The notes under the pieces: model-generated
The model's database searches: none
What the model was told of the DNA's origin: nothing
Seen by the model: only the letters and a program-made list of their open reading frames with translations
Program-made: the position numbers and the translations under genes
Origin: Erinaceus europaeus
Lineage: Eukaryota > Chordata > Mammalia > Eulipotyphla > Erinaceidae
Assembly (NCBI RefSeq): GCF_950295315.1
Contig: NC_080171.1
Span: 90,517,016-90,581,015, forward strand
Direction of reading: 5' to 3'
Length of the DNA stretch: 64,000 bases
In this document: positions 22,200 through 33,251 of the stretch, in pieces
How the letters are laid out: every line of letters starts with the position of its first letter
How positions within the stretch are numbered: the first letter of the stretch is position 1

Positions 22200-23240
22200 T
22201 ATGGAGACTTCCAGAGGCGTGACTGTAGAGTTGCCACAGACTTGTTTTGCTTTCCCCAATCAACTAGGAAAAGCAATGAAAATCACTGGAAACTACAAAA
22301 TATGACCAGGATCTCTTCAAAAACTCACCAAGCCACAGGTGAATATAGAACTGGGTGGTTCATGGACAGAAAAGCAGTGACAAAGAGATTCCCAGGACTA
22401 AAAAGCCATACTCAGGAAAGGCCATCCCCACACTGGGAGTTTGGCAGCTACGGTTTACCACTTCTGGGTACAAGCTAAATAAATGGCTGTAAAACAAAAT
22501 ATAAAGAATAGGGAAGCTGTCAAGGGAGGGGTCTGGATATGGAACTCTGGGGATAAGCATTATGTGGAAATATACCCTTCTTATCCTATAGTCTTGTCAA
22601 TATTTCCATTTTATAAATGAAAATTAAATAAATAAGTAAATAAATAGAATCACCTAAGCCAGAGGAGAGTACAGACATATGTGTCTTATGGACAGAAAGG
22701 GGGTGAATGACTGATTCCCAGAACTGAAAAAACAGTGCCCAGAGGTGGAAGCCACCAAATTAGATTGGCATCTGAGATATACCACTTCTTGGTCTGAGTT
22801 TTAGCAACAACAACAGAAAAAAAAAACTGTTAAAAAGAAAAAAAAATCACCTAAAAACTCTCCAATTTACAGCTATGATTTCTCATGTCTCTGAGTCTCC
22901 ATTGTTGTTGCCCCATAGAGGCTGAAAGAGCAGCAGGGAAACCCTATATTGACATCTAAGTCACAGAACCAGCCTGGTGAGTCAGGATAAAAGCTACCCT
23001 CTTGGTAGCCAAGTGCTCTGCTGATAAACTAGGAAAAACAGTGAAAAAATGACCTGAAAACTCAACAAATACAACCAGGATTTCTTCAGAAACTCACTAA
23101 GCCATAGGTGAGGACAGATTGTGTCCAGTAGATTGAATAGGGGTGAGGAAGATTCTTAGAACTCAAGAGGCCTAACTGGGTGAGGGCTGGCTCCAAACTG
23201 GAAGGGAAACAGCTGAACACTTTACCAGGGGTGGGAAAAA
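22200..23240 (+). repeat. unclassified repeat, three diverged copies
   Basis: Three blocks share the order 'ctaggaaaa-caatgaaaa', 'ccaggatctcttcaaaaact', 'caccaagccacaggtgaa', 'tggacagaaaag' and 'gattcccaggact'. They lie at about 22,240-22,480, 22,649-22,830 and 23,025-23,240. An L1 3' end sits between the first two. The unit has no recognisable coding capacity and could be a 5'UTR or internal part of an old retroelement. Confidence 0.5.
22495..22645 (+). mobile_element. old L1, last ~150 bp of 3'UTR
   Basis: 'aaagaatagggaagctgtc', 'tggatatggaactctgggg' and the tail 'aaataaataagtaaataa'. Confidence 0.75.
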
Positions 23241-23419
23241 GATTGCATTCCATTTCCTCCTTAGAGCTCATCTCTCCCACACCAGTGTCTATCAATCCAA
23301 TGACTGGCAGAATGTAAATTTAGTGACTGTATAATAGGGGAGAGAAATTTTGGGCCCAACCCCAGTTTGTGTAGCAGAAATATTTCCCTTTCTGAGTCTT
23401 ATTTCTTTTTTATTTGTTT

Positions 23420-23727
23420 GTTTTAAGATTTTTATTTATTCATGAAGATAGAAGGAGAGAGAGAAAGAACCAGACATCAACTTGGCTCATGTGCTACTGG
23501 GGCTTGAACTCAGGACCTCATGCTTGAGAATCTAACACTTTTTCACTGTGCTACCTCCCAGACCACCTTATTTCTTTTTATCTGTTATCTCTCTTATATT
23601 ATCACTCTCATCTTCTATTTTTCCCTTATCTCTGTTTGTCTCTTTCTCTCTCTCTCTTTTTTATTTTTTGACAGAACACTACTCAACTTCATCTGATGGT
23701 GGTATGAAGGATTGAATCTGGGACATT
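23420..23727 (-). mobile_element. pieces of older SINE families
   Basis: At 23,420-23,567 is a tRNA-derived copy with 'ggggcttgaactcaggacc', the same type as 45,640-45,750. At 23,655-23,727 is the 3' half of the second family ('aacactactcaacttcatc', 'ggattgaatctgggac'), cut by the old L1 that follows. Confidence 0.6.
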
Positions 23728-23783
23728 TTTATTAGTTATTTAATAATTGTTAACTAGTATGTTAGATAAGAGTTATACAATTC
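23728..23783 (-). mobile_element. old L1 3' end, left part (target of the complete L1)
   Basis: The 3'-terminal sequence ('attagttatttaataattg', 'agataagagttatacaatt') continues at 31,231 after the complete L1, as in the intact relative at 42.78 kb. Confidence 0.75.
23768..23783 (+). repeat. L1 target-site duplication, left copy
   Basis: 'aagagttatacaattc' recurs at 31,231-31,246. The first two bases could belong to the poly(A) tail. Confidence 0.9.
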
Positions 23784-25085
23784 GAGGGGTTTAGGAAGAT
23801 GGCGGACTGAGAAGTCGCTAACAGCGAGCGCTCTGATCGCATCGTCGGCAACGGTAGGATTTTCTGCTTTTGCAGGCCAGTCAATAAGGGGTGACACCAA
23901 AAAGTGATTACAATTTAATTTGGGTTAAGAATTAGAGTAAAGGTGACACGGACTAGCGGGGCTCCAGAATTCCCAGGCGGCGCCGGGCAAGGTGAGTGCG
24001 CCGGGCATTGTCCTCCGCCCGCCCAGGAAGGCGGCTCCTCCGCCGGTTGCAGACTGCAGCGGGCAGAGGACCCGGAGAGAGCACTTTAGCTCAGGGGCTT
24101 CCTCTTGGGAGTCTCCAGGGTCCACCACGACCCTGAGAGCGGATCCAAAGACTTCTTGAGTATAGCTCTCATTGGATCAAAGGACTCAGAGCTAGTTTTC
24201 ATTTTTGAGAAATCCTTTAAAAAAGTCTGGAGGGGGGGTTTTTCCGGAAGATGGCAGACTGAGAAGTGGCTAGCCTTTGAGCTCCGGACACATCTCGTGT
24301 AAACAATAGGATTTTCTGCCTTTAGCAGGCCAGCCAATAAGGGGCCATAGCGGTGACACCAAGGAGGTGTCTATAACTTAATTTGGGTTAAGAATTAGAA
24401 TAGGGGAAAAAAATTCTTTTTCTTCCTTTTAATTTTCAAGCATACATTCTTCCCGCCGCCCCCCCCCCCACATAAGCAGTGCCTGGGACCAGCTACTAGC
24501 AGGATACCCCATACCACCAAACAGGGTTTTTTTTTTTCTTTTTTTTTAAATTCACTAATACACATTTGGGAAGTTCCTCGCACTGCTCTTTAATTACAAC
24601 CCTTCTTCTTATCTTCTCCCTTTTGTCTGTCTTATCTCTCTCTATCTCTCTTTTTTTTTTATCTTGTCATACACTTCTTTCTTCTTTGCCTTTCTGAATT
24701 TGTGAATTACTTTGGGGAAGAAATATGACCCAGAGTGGACTCGCTATGTGTTTATCTCTGCTCTAGTTCCCTTTACACTCTTGTTACCCCTAGAATATAC
24801 ACTGGATAACAGATTTGCATAATTCTCTATTCTTGCTATCCTCTCTTTCTTTTCTCTTTCTTCACTGGGATTTGGTTACTATTTTTTCACGGACTGGAGA
24901 AATTGTTTGGCTAACAGGTAACGATTAAACTCCTTCAATACTTACTTCAGTTGCTACTGTAATTCCGGAGGTTGGTGAGTGCAATTGTCATAAAGGTATT
25001 TAGTACAGTGTTACTTGTGCTCAAAACACAACAACTGAGGAACAACAGAGCATAAAAAAAAGAGAGAAACACATAAATAAAAAAC
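23784..25085 (+). promoter_or_regulatory. L1 5'UTR with two YY1-like start modules
   Basis: 'aagatggcgg' at 23,796 and 'aagatggcag' at 24,248 match the YY1 core found at the start of many mammalian L1 5'UTRs, where it positions transcription start. Each is followed by the same segments ('actgagaagt', 'aggattttctgc', 'caggccag', 'aataaggg', 'taatttgggttaagaattag'), giving a 452-bp repeat unit. The first unit has a GC-rich insert at 23,948-24,080. A consensus-like splice donor, CAAG|GTGAGT, lies at 23,988-23,997. Confidence 0.75.
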
Positions 25086-25999
25086 ATGGGTAGATTAAAA
25101 ACAAATAAAACTGCTACCCCAATGAATGAAGACAAGAGCCCAGAAGAAACCACAAATCAGTCAGAAGTAACCATAGATAAGAAAAGTATGCAAGCAATAA
25201 TAAACTTATTAATCACAGAAATGAAAAGAACATTGGAGGAAAGGAATGGCAGTATTAGGGAAACAACAGTTGAGACCCCCAAGGAAAATACTGATTATCT
25301 TGAGACAATTAGAGAACTGAAAGCTGAAATAGCTGTAATGAAGAAAGAAGCTGAGGCAAGGGAAAGCAGACTAACAGAAGCAGAAAACAGAATTAGTCAG
25401 ACAGAGGATGAGTTAGAGAAAACAAAGAAAGAGGTGAAAGAGCTTAAAAAGAGATTGAGAGACACTGAAAACAACAACAGAGACATATGGGATGATCTCA
25501 AAAGAAGTAACATTCGTATAATTGGCCTGCCAGAGGAAGAAAGAGAGGAAGGGGAAGAAAACATTCTAAAGGAAATAATACAAGAAAACTTCCCAGACCT
25601 GAATAACAGAAAGGATATCAAGGTGCAAGAGGCCAGAGAGTACCAAACAGAATCAGCCCAGACCTGAAAACACCAAGGCACATCATAGTCACAATGAGAA
25701 GAAGTAAGGATAAAGAAAGGATCCTAAAGGCTGCAAGAGAGAAACAAAAAGTCACATACAGGGGAAAACCCATAAGACTTTCTGCAGATTTCTCAACTCA
25801 AACTCTAAAAGCCAGAAGGGAGTGGCAAGATATCTATCAAGCCCTGAATGAAAAAGGGTTTCAACCAAGGATAATATATCCTGCTAGACTTTCATTCAAG
25901 CTAGATGGAGGGATCAAAACCTTCTTAGACAAACAACAGTTAAAGGAGGCAACTATCACCAAGCCGGCCCTGAAAGAGGTACTAAAAGACCTCTTATAA
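25086..25999 (+). pseudogene. L1 ORF1 (one frameshift)
   Basis: ORF1p is a trimeric RNA-binding protein of the L1 ribonucleoprotein. Visible parts, in order: a polar N-terminus; a heptad-rich coiled coil from about residue 75 to 145 (RELKAEIAVMKKEAEARESR and following); the RRM core (RSNIRIIGLPEEE); and, in the next frame, the C-terminal domain (FSTQTLKARREWQDIYQAL, then RIIYPARLSFK). A one-base deletion near 25,634 ends the first frame at 25,667. The rest is read at 25,694-25,999 in another frame. Total length of about 300 residues fits the family. Confidence 0.93.
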
Positions 26000-26044
26000 A
26001 CAAGAACATCACTATAATACTTGTAATATATCAAAGTAAACAAA

Positions 26045-29000
26045 TTGTTTTTTAGAACAATGGCACTACAATACATTAAATCCATAATATCAATAAATGT
26101 CAATGGCTTAAACTCACCCATCAAAAGGCACAGGGTGGGGGGATGGATCAGGAAACATAACCCAACCATATGCTGCTTGCAAGAATCCCATCTGTCACAA
26201 CAAGATAAACACAGACTTAAAGTGAAAGGATGGAAAACTACCATACAGGCTAACGGACCACAAAAAAGAGCAGGAACAGCCATTCTCATCTCAGACACGA
26301 TAGATTTTAAATTAAATAAAGTAATAAAAGATAGGCAAGGACATTACATAATGATTAGAGGATCAATCAGCCAAGAAGACTTAACAATTATTAACATCTA
26401 TGCACCCAACGAGGGACCATTTAAATACATTAAGCATCTACTGAAAGAATTTCAAAAATACATCAATAGTAATACAATAATAGTGGGAGACTTCAATACC
26501 CCACTCTCACACTTAGACAGATCAACAAAGCAGAGAACCAATAAAGATACAAGAGAATTGAATGAAGAGATTGACAGACTAGACCTCTTGGACATTTTCA
26601 GACTCCTCCACCCCAAAAAACTGGAATACACCTTCTTTTCAAATCCACATAACACATACTCAAGGATAGACCACATGTTAGGCCACAAAGACAGCATCAA
26701 TAAATTCAAGAGCATTGAAATCATCCCAAGTATCTTCTCAGACCTCAGTGGAGTAAAACTAACTTTTAACAACAAACGGAAAATTATTAAAAGACATAGA
26801 ATTTGGAAACTAAACAACATGCTCCTTAAGAACCACTGGGTCAGAGACTCACTCAAACAGGAAATTCAAATGTACCTGGAAACTAATGAAAATGAAGACA
26901 CAAGCTATCAAAATATTTGGGACACAGCGAAAGCAGTACTGAGAGGGAAACTTATAGCCATACAATCACATATTAAACACCAAGAAGAAGCCCAAATGAA
27001 CGACCTTACTACACACCTCAAGGACTTAGAGGAAGAGGAACAAAGGAACCCTAAAGCAACCAGAAGGACAGAAATCACTAAAGTTAGAGCAGAAATAAAC
27101 AACATCAAAAATAAAAGAACCATACAAAAGATCAATGAAGCCAAATGTTGGTTCTTTGAAAGATTAAACAAAATTGACAAACCCCTAGCCAGACTCACCA
27201 AACAAAAAAGAGACAAGACTCAAATTAATAGAATTGTAAACGATGCAGGAGATATCACAACTGACACCACTGAAATCCAGAGAATTCTGCGAAACTTCTA
27301 TAAAGAACTATATGCCACCAAGCTAGAGAATCTGGAAGAAATGGAACAATTCCTAGAAACCTATGCACTTCCAAAACTGAACCAAGAAGAACTACAAAAT
27401 CTAAATGCACCAATCACAGACAAAGAAATTGAAACCGTTATTAAGAATCTCCCCAACAACAAAAGTCCTGGACCAGATGGCTTCACAAATGAATTCTACA
27501 AAACTTTCAGGAAACAGTTAATACCCATACTTCTTAAGCTATTCCATAAGATTGAAGAAACAGGAATACTCCCTTCCACCTTTTATGAAGCCAACATCAC
27601 CCTGATACCAAAAGCTGATAGGGACAGAACAAAAAAGGAAAACTACAGACCAATATCTCTGATGAACATAGATGCCAAAATATTAAACAAGATCTTGGCC
27701 AACCGGATACAGCAACACATCAAAAAGATTGTGCATCATGACCAAGTGGGATTCATCCCAGGAATGCAAGGCTGGTTCAACATCCGTAAATCAATCAATG
27801 TCATTCATCACATCAATAAAAGCAAAGCCAAAAACCACATGATTATCTCAATAGATGCAGAGAAAGCCTTTGACAAAATCCAACACCCATTCATGCTCAA
27901 AACTCTACAAAAATGGGAATATAGGGGAAATTCCTCAAGATAGTGGAGTCTATATATAGCAAACCTACAGCCAACATCATACTCAATGGAGAGAAGCTGA
28001 AAGCATTCCCCCTCAGATCTGGGACGAGACAGGGCTGTCCACTGTCACCGTTGCTCTTCAACATAGTATTGGAAGTTCTTGCCATAGCAATCAGGCAAGA
28101 GAAAGAAATCAAAGGGATACAGATTGGAAGGGAAGAAGTCAAGCTCTCACTATTTGCAGGTGATATGATAGTATACATAGAAAGATCTAAAGAATCCAGT
28201 AGAAAATTACTGGAAGTTGTTAGGCAATATAGCAAGGTATCAGGCTACGAAATCAATGTACAAAAATCAGTGGCATTTCTTTATGCAAACACTAAATCTG
28301 AAGAAGAAGACATCCAGAAATCACTCCCCTTTACTGTTTCAGCAAAATCAATCAAATACCTAGGAATAAAGTTGACCAAAGAAGTGAAAGACTTGTATAC
28401 TGAAAACTATGAGTCGCTACTCAAGGAGATAGAAACTGATACCAAGAAATGGAAAGATATCCCATGCTCATGGATTGGAAGAATAAATATCATCAAAATG
28501 AATATTCTCCCCAGAGCCATATACAAATTTAATGCAATACCCATAAAAGTTCCACCAGGCTTCTTTAAGAGAATCTAACAAACACTACTATCATTTATCT
28601 GGAACCTGAAAACACCTAGAATTGCCAAAACCATCTTAAGGAAAAGAAACAGAAATGGAGGCATCACACTCCCAGACCTTAAACTATATTATAAAGCCAT
28701 CATCATCAAAACAGCATGGTACTGGAACAAAAATAGGCACACAGACCAGTGGAACAGAATTGAAAGCCCAGAAGTAAATCCCAACACCTATGGGCATCTA
28801 ATCTTTGATAAGGGGGCCCAAAGGATTAAATGGAAAAAGGAGGCTCTCTTCAATAAATGGTGCTGGGAAAACTGGGTTGAAACTTGCAGAAGAATGAAAT
28901 TGAACCACTTTATCTCACCAGAAACAAAAATCAACTCCAAATGGATCATAGACCTAGATGTCAGACCAGAAACAATCAAATACTTAGAGGAAAACATTGG

Positions 29001-29883
29001 TAAAACACTTTCCCACCTACACCTCAAGGACATCTTTGATGAATCAAACCCAATTGCAAGGAAGACCAAAGCAGAAACAAACCAATGGGACTACATCAAA
29101 TTGAAAAGCTTCTGCACATCCAAAGAAACTATTAAACAAACAGAGAGACCCCTCACAGAATGGGAGAAGATCTTCACATGCCAGACATCAGACAAGAAAC
29201 TAATCACCAAAATATATAAAGAGTTCAGCAAACTTAGCCGCAAAAAAGCAAATGAACCCATCCAAAAATGGGCAGAGGAAATGAACAAAACATTCACCGC
29301 AGAGGAGATCCAAAAGGCTAACAAACATATGAAAAACTGCTCTAGGTCACTGATTGTCAGAGAAATGCAAATTAAGACAACAGTAAGATACCACCTCACT
29401 CCTGTAAGAATGGCATACATCAAAAAGGACAGCAGCAACAAATGCTGGAGAGGTTGTGGGGACAGAGGAACCCTTTTACATTGCTCGTGGGAATGTAAAT
29501 TGGTCCAGCCTCTGTGGAGAGCAGTCTGGAAAACTCTCAGAAGGCTAGAAATGGACCTTCCATATGACCCACTAATTCCTCTCCTGGGGTTATACCCCAA
29601 GGACTCCATAACACCCAACCAAAAAGAGGTGTGTACTCCTATGTTCATAGCAGCACAATTCATAATAGCTAAAACCTGGAAGCAACCCAGGTGCCCAACA
29701 ACAGATGAGTGGCTGAGAAAGCTGTGGTATATATACACAATGGAATACTATGCAGCTATCAAGAACAATGAACCCACCTTCTCTGACCTATCTTGGACAG
29801 AGCTAGAAGGAATTATGTTAAGTGAACTAAGTCAGAAAGATAAAGATGAGTATGGGATGATCCCACTCATCAACAGAAGCTGA
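26045..29883 (+). pseudogene. L1 ORF2 (frameshift, nonsense codon, catalytic losses)
   Basis: N-terminal AP-like endonuclease: [26 protein letters not shown] (Glu kept), [11 protein letters not shown] (Asp/Asn kept) and [10 protein letters not shown]. The terminal SDH is SDL in [11 protein letters not shown], so the catalytic His is lost. RT domain: [30 protein letters not shown] and [15 protein letters not shown], with the active site LSLFAGDM where L1 has FADD. Indels near 27,900-27,943 shift the frame, and TAA at 28,576 replaces the sense codon at the FFKRI position. The same frame then stays open to 29,883, covering the C-terminal knuckle ([14 protein letters not shown]) and ending MIPLINRS. 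Confidence 0.95.
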
Positions 29884-31230
29884 CTAAGAAGATCTGAAAG
29901 GGAAACTAAAAGCAGGACCTGATCAAATTGTAAGTAGGGCACCAAAGTAAAAACCCAGTGGTGGGGGGTAGACATGTAGCTTCCTGGGCCAGTGGGGGGT
30001 GGGAGTGGGTGGGAGGGATGGGTCACAGTCCTTTGGTGGTGGGAATGGTGTTTATGTACACTCCTAGCAAAATGTAGACATATAAATCAGTAGTTAATTA
30101 ATATGAGAGGGGGAAATCAATTGTATGTCTCAAAGTTTCTCAAAAAACAAACTGAATCTTTTTAATATATAGGCTATGTATTTGATATGTGGACTCTCTC
30201 AAAAGCCTAGACCAAGTAGATTAGAAGCTTCCAATAGCACAGCTATATACAAGATACTGGGTACTGTCCAGCAAACCATAACAAAGGGACTTTTCAAAGT
30301 TAACCCAATTAACAAATAATGTGATGATAATATTAACTATTGATTGTCTTTTTGAACCCTAAGACAGCAGGAACCTCACATCTTCACTATAGAGCCCCTA
30401 CTTCCCCCAGTCCTGGAACCCTTGGATAGTGCCCACTTTCCCGTATGCATCTCCCAATCCAAACCAAATAATATTGCATCCGCCGATCACAACCTAACCA
30501 AAGCAACGATTGCCACCTAACATGCTTCACCTCAGACTGTATCCAGAGACTTCACGTGTGGAATGACAACCCTTCAGCTTCATTACTCGGGTGAGACCTT
30601 TCCTTTTATAGTACACTCTAATTTCATCTCAGGTAGTTCACTTTCTAACAAAGTCCCATAACCTAGATATACACCAGTTTCTGTGAGAGAGAGCTTATGT
30701 GCACACGTATCCATAAACTACTGCAAAATATATACCTGAAAGCAGAAGTACACTAGAGTTTGCAGTGAGTACCTCCCTAACACTTCCTCTCCACTATTCC
30801 CAGCTTGGGATCCATGATTGCTCAACAAATTGTTTGGCTTCGTATGTTAACTCTCTTTTCAATCACCAGGTTCCAGATGCCACCAGGATGCTGTCTAGGC
30901 TTCCCTGGATTGAAGACCCCACCAATGTGTCCTGGAGCTCAGCTTCCCCAGAGACACACCCTACTAGGGAAAGAGAGAGGCAGATGGGGGTATGGACCGA
31001 CCAGTCAACGCCCATGTTCAGCGGGGAAGCAATTACAGAAGCCAGACCTTCTACCTTTGCAACCCTCAACGACCCTGGGTCCATGCTCCCAGAGGGCTAG
31101 AGAATGGGAAAGCTACCACGGGAGGGGGTGGGTTATGGGGATTGGGTGTTGGGAATTGTGTGGAGTTGTACCCCTCCTACCTTATGCTTTTGTTCACTAA
31201 TCCTTTCTTAAATTAAAAATTAAAAAAAAA
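29884..31230 (+). mobile_element. L1 3'UTR, young subfamily
   Basis: About 1.35 kb, long for L1. The last ~400 bp ('caccaatgtgtcctggagct', 'cactagggaaagatag'-like, 'gaatgggaaagct') is shared with the old L1 3' ends. The upstream ~900 bp (for example 'atattgcatccgccgatca') is shared only with the young copies at 10.3 and 55.3 kb. A G-rich patch lies at 29,940-30,015. There is no canonical AATAAA; the tail is 'aaattaaaaattaaaaa'. Confidence 0.85.
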
Positions 31231-32030
31231 AAGAGTTATACAATTCTATACAGTTCCCACCACCAGAGTTCCCTGTCTCATCCCCTCCATTGGAAACTTC
31301 CTATTTTTTTATCCTTTTCTGGGAGGTTGGACCAACATTCTTTATGATGTGAAAAAGGTGGAAGCTCTGGTCTATAATTATCCCTGCTGGACATGGACAT
31401 TGGCAAGTAGGTCCATACACCCAACCTATTTTGATTTTCCCCTAGTGGATAGGGGTTGGATAGGTGAGGTTCCAGGACACATTGGTGAGGTAATCTGCTA
31501 GGGGAAGTCAGAATGGAGTCATAGTAGTATCTGCAACTTGGTAGCTAAAAGGTGATATGATATAAAGCAATTTGTTCAACAAGCAGGAGGCCAAGTAGGA
31601 ATAGAGTAAATGAAACTTAGGGTCCTCATGTGGGAAAAAAGCTAGGTAGTTTATTTTAGGTATGTCCCTTGTGGCCCATGACTTCAATAATTTTTGGCTG
31701 AGCCCAATAACTAATATACAGATAGACTAAAAGTATTGTCTGGGAAGATGGTGTCAGACTTGAGAATAGGATTATAAAGTTGGTTCAGGTGAGAGAGTAG
31801 CTCCCAAATATAAATTATATAAATTCCTTTAGCTTTTAACCCCATTGATATGACCTAGGTCCCATCTATATTCATATTTAGCACAGTAGCCTCTGTAACC
31901 TCTTAGTTCCTGTCAGTCTAAGCTGGAAGACCACGGTCACAGCTAGGAATATTTTAGGCTACACTCATTTCAGGACCAGTCTTCCTCTGGTAGAGTGGTA
32001 GAGTATGCTTACCCAGACTCCCTTAGAAGA
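31231..32030 (-). mobile_element. old L1 3'UTR, right part
   Basis: Continues the element cut at 23,783. On the minus strand it reads from 'ctcatttcaggaccagtc' (31.97 kb) down to 'cccaccaccagagttcc' (31.26 kb). Restoring the site gives one uninterrupted old 3' end, which confirms the nesting order. Confidence 0.82.
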
Positions 32031-32100
32031 TGAACTTGGGACATTGGAGCATCAGAGTGTCTCTTTGCATAACCATTGGCTATCTACTCTCTTCTCTGTT
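32031..32100 (-). mobile_element. trace of the second SINE family
   Basis: 'gcataaccattggctatct' matches the head of that family; only a short piece remains. Confidence 0.4.
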
Positions 32101-32231
32101 TATCTCTTAATCTAATTGACTCAGGCTCCCCTAGCCCACAGGGAAGATAAACAAAGACAAACCACTTGTGTTATACTCAGGTATTGAGGTAAAACAAATA
32201 CAACTGTTAAAATTTACAACTGTTAACTCTT

Positions 32232-32500
32232 TTTTAAAAAAATATTTATTTATTCCCTTTTTTGTTGCCCTTGTTGTTTTTGTTGTTGTAGTTATTAATA
32301 TCATTGTTGTTGGTTAGGACAGAGAGAAATGGAGAGAGGAGGGGAAGACAGAGAGGAGGAGAGAAAGATAGACACCTGTAGACCTTCTTGTAAAGCAACT
32401 CCCCAGGTATGGAGGGAGCCAGGGAGCTCCAACCGAGATGCTTACACTGGTCATTGCGCTTTGCGCCACCTGTGCTTAATCTGCTGCTGCCTGACTCCCC
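32232..32500 (-). mobile_element. SINE, short form
   Basis: Minus-strand copy from 'tattcccttttttgttgcc' to 'gcgctttgcgccacctgtg'. The outer head has a small deletion. Confidence 0.87.
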
Positions 32501-33236
32501 TACAACTGTTAACTCTTAAGTAACTTACTTAGACACAAGCCAGTTTAGGCAAGTGTGATCAGTGCATTGAAAAGTACTAAGGGAGGGACCCTTCAAGACT
32601 ATAGAAGTTGTACTCAGCATAAGAATGTGTCATCTTACTGTTTCAGTCATCCACTTCTCTCTTCAATTTGAACAGGAGACCCTATCTCCCATTGTCCAAA
32701 AGTAACTGTGCCAACATTAGACTAGCAGCTCCAAGCATTCCTGAAAAACACTAAAGGTGATCAGCTTAGAGGATTCAGGAACCAACAGCTAGAAACCAAT
32801 TCACACCATATATAAATAGCAATACCCAGGATATAAATATCAAAGAACACCAAATATAATAGTCATACCAAACATATCTATGAAGTTACAATTATGATCA
32901 GTGTAATGAAAGAGAGATGTACTAGGCAATGAACCTATAACTGAAAAATATATCTCATAGGATTATTTCAGTTGCAGAAAAAGTGTATACAGAAACAGTC
33001 TTCCTGGGAATTGATATAAAATCCAAGATTGAAGTTAAGACTAGGTTTATGAAGGTCAAGAGCAGTATAAACTATCATAGCAGCTGGCAGAAAAAAAATT
33101 CTAAGGTTGAAAAGAGTTTGACAACTTCGAAAAATAAGGAAAACTCAGTATAGTACTAATAGCAGATATTGGGTCTAGAGTAGCATGAACTGAGATTGGT
33201 AGTGAGAAAGAGACTACATCCATCAAGGTCCACAGA
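32501..33236. other. low-copy DNA, no gene seen
   Basis: Left flank of the unusual non-LTR insertion. Base composition is AT-rich and CpG-poor, unlike the insertion. Confidence 0.5.
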
Positions 33237-33244
33237 CTGTTAAT
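33237..33244 (+). repeat. target-site duplication of the non-L1 LINE, left copy
   Basis: 'ctgttaat' recurs exactly at 34,233-34,240, immediately outside the two ends of the insertion. Confidence 0.8.
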
Positions 33245-33251
33245 TCTTCTT

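Larger units (their letters stand above)
23784..31230 (+). mobile_element. complete L1 element (inactivated)
   Basis: A 7.4 kb element with both ends defined by the 16-bp duplication. Order: two 5'UTR monomers (23,784-24,235 and 24,236 on), ORF1 (25,086-25,999), ORF2 (26,045-29,883), 3'UTR (29,884-31,220) and a short A-rich tail. L1 encodes an RNA-binding chaperone (ORF1p) and an endonuclease/reverse transcriptase (ORF2p) that copy its own RNA, and SINE RNAs, into chromosomes by target-primed reverse transcription. All four coding breaks are small, so it was active in the fairly recent past. It cannot move on its own now. Confidence 0.95.
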
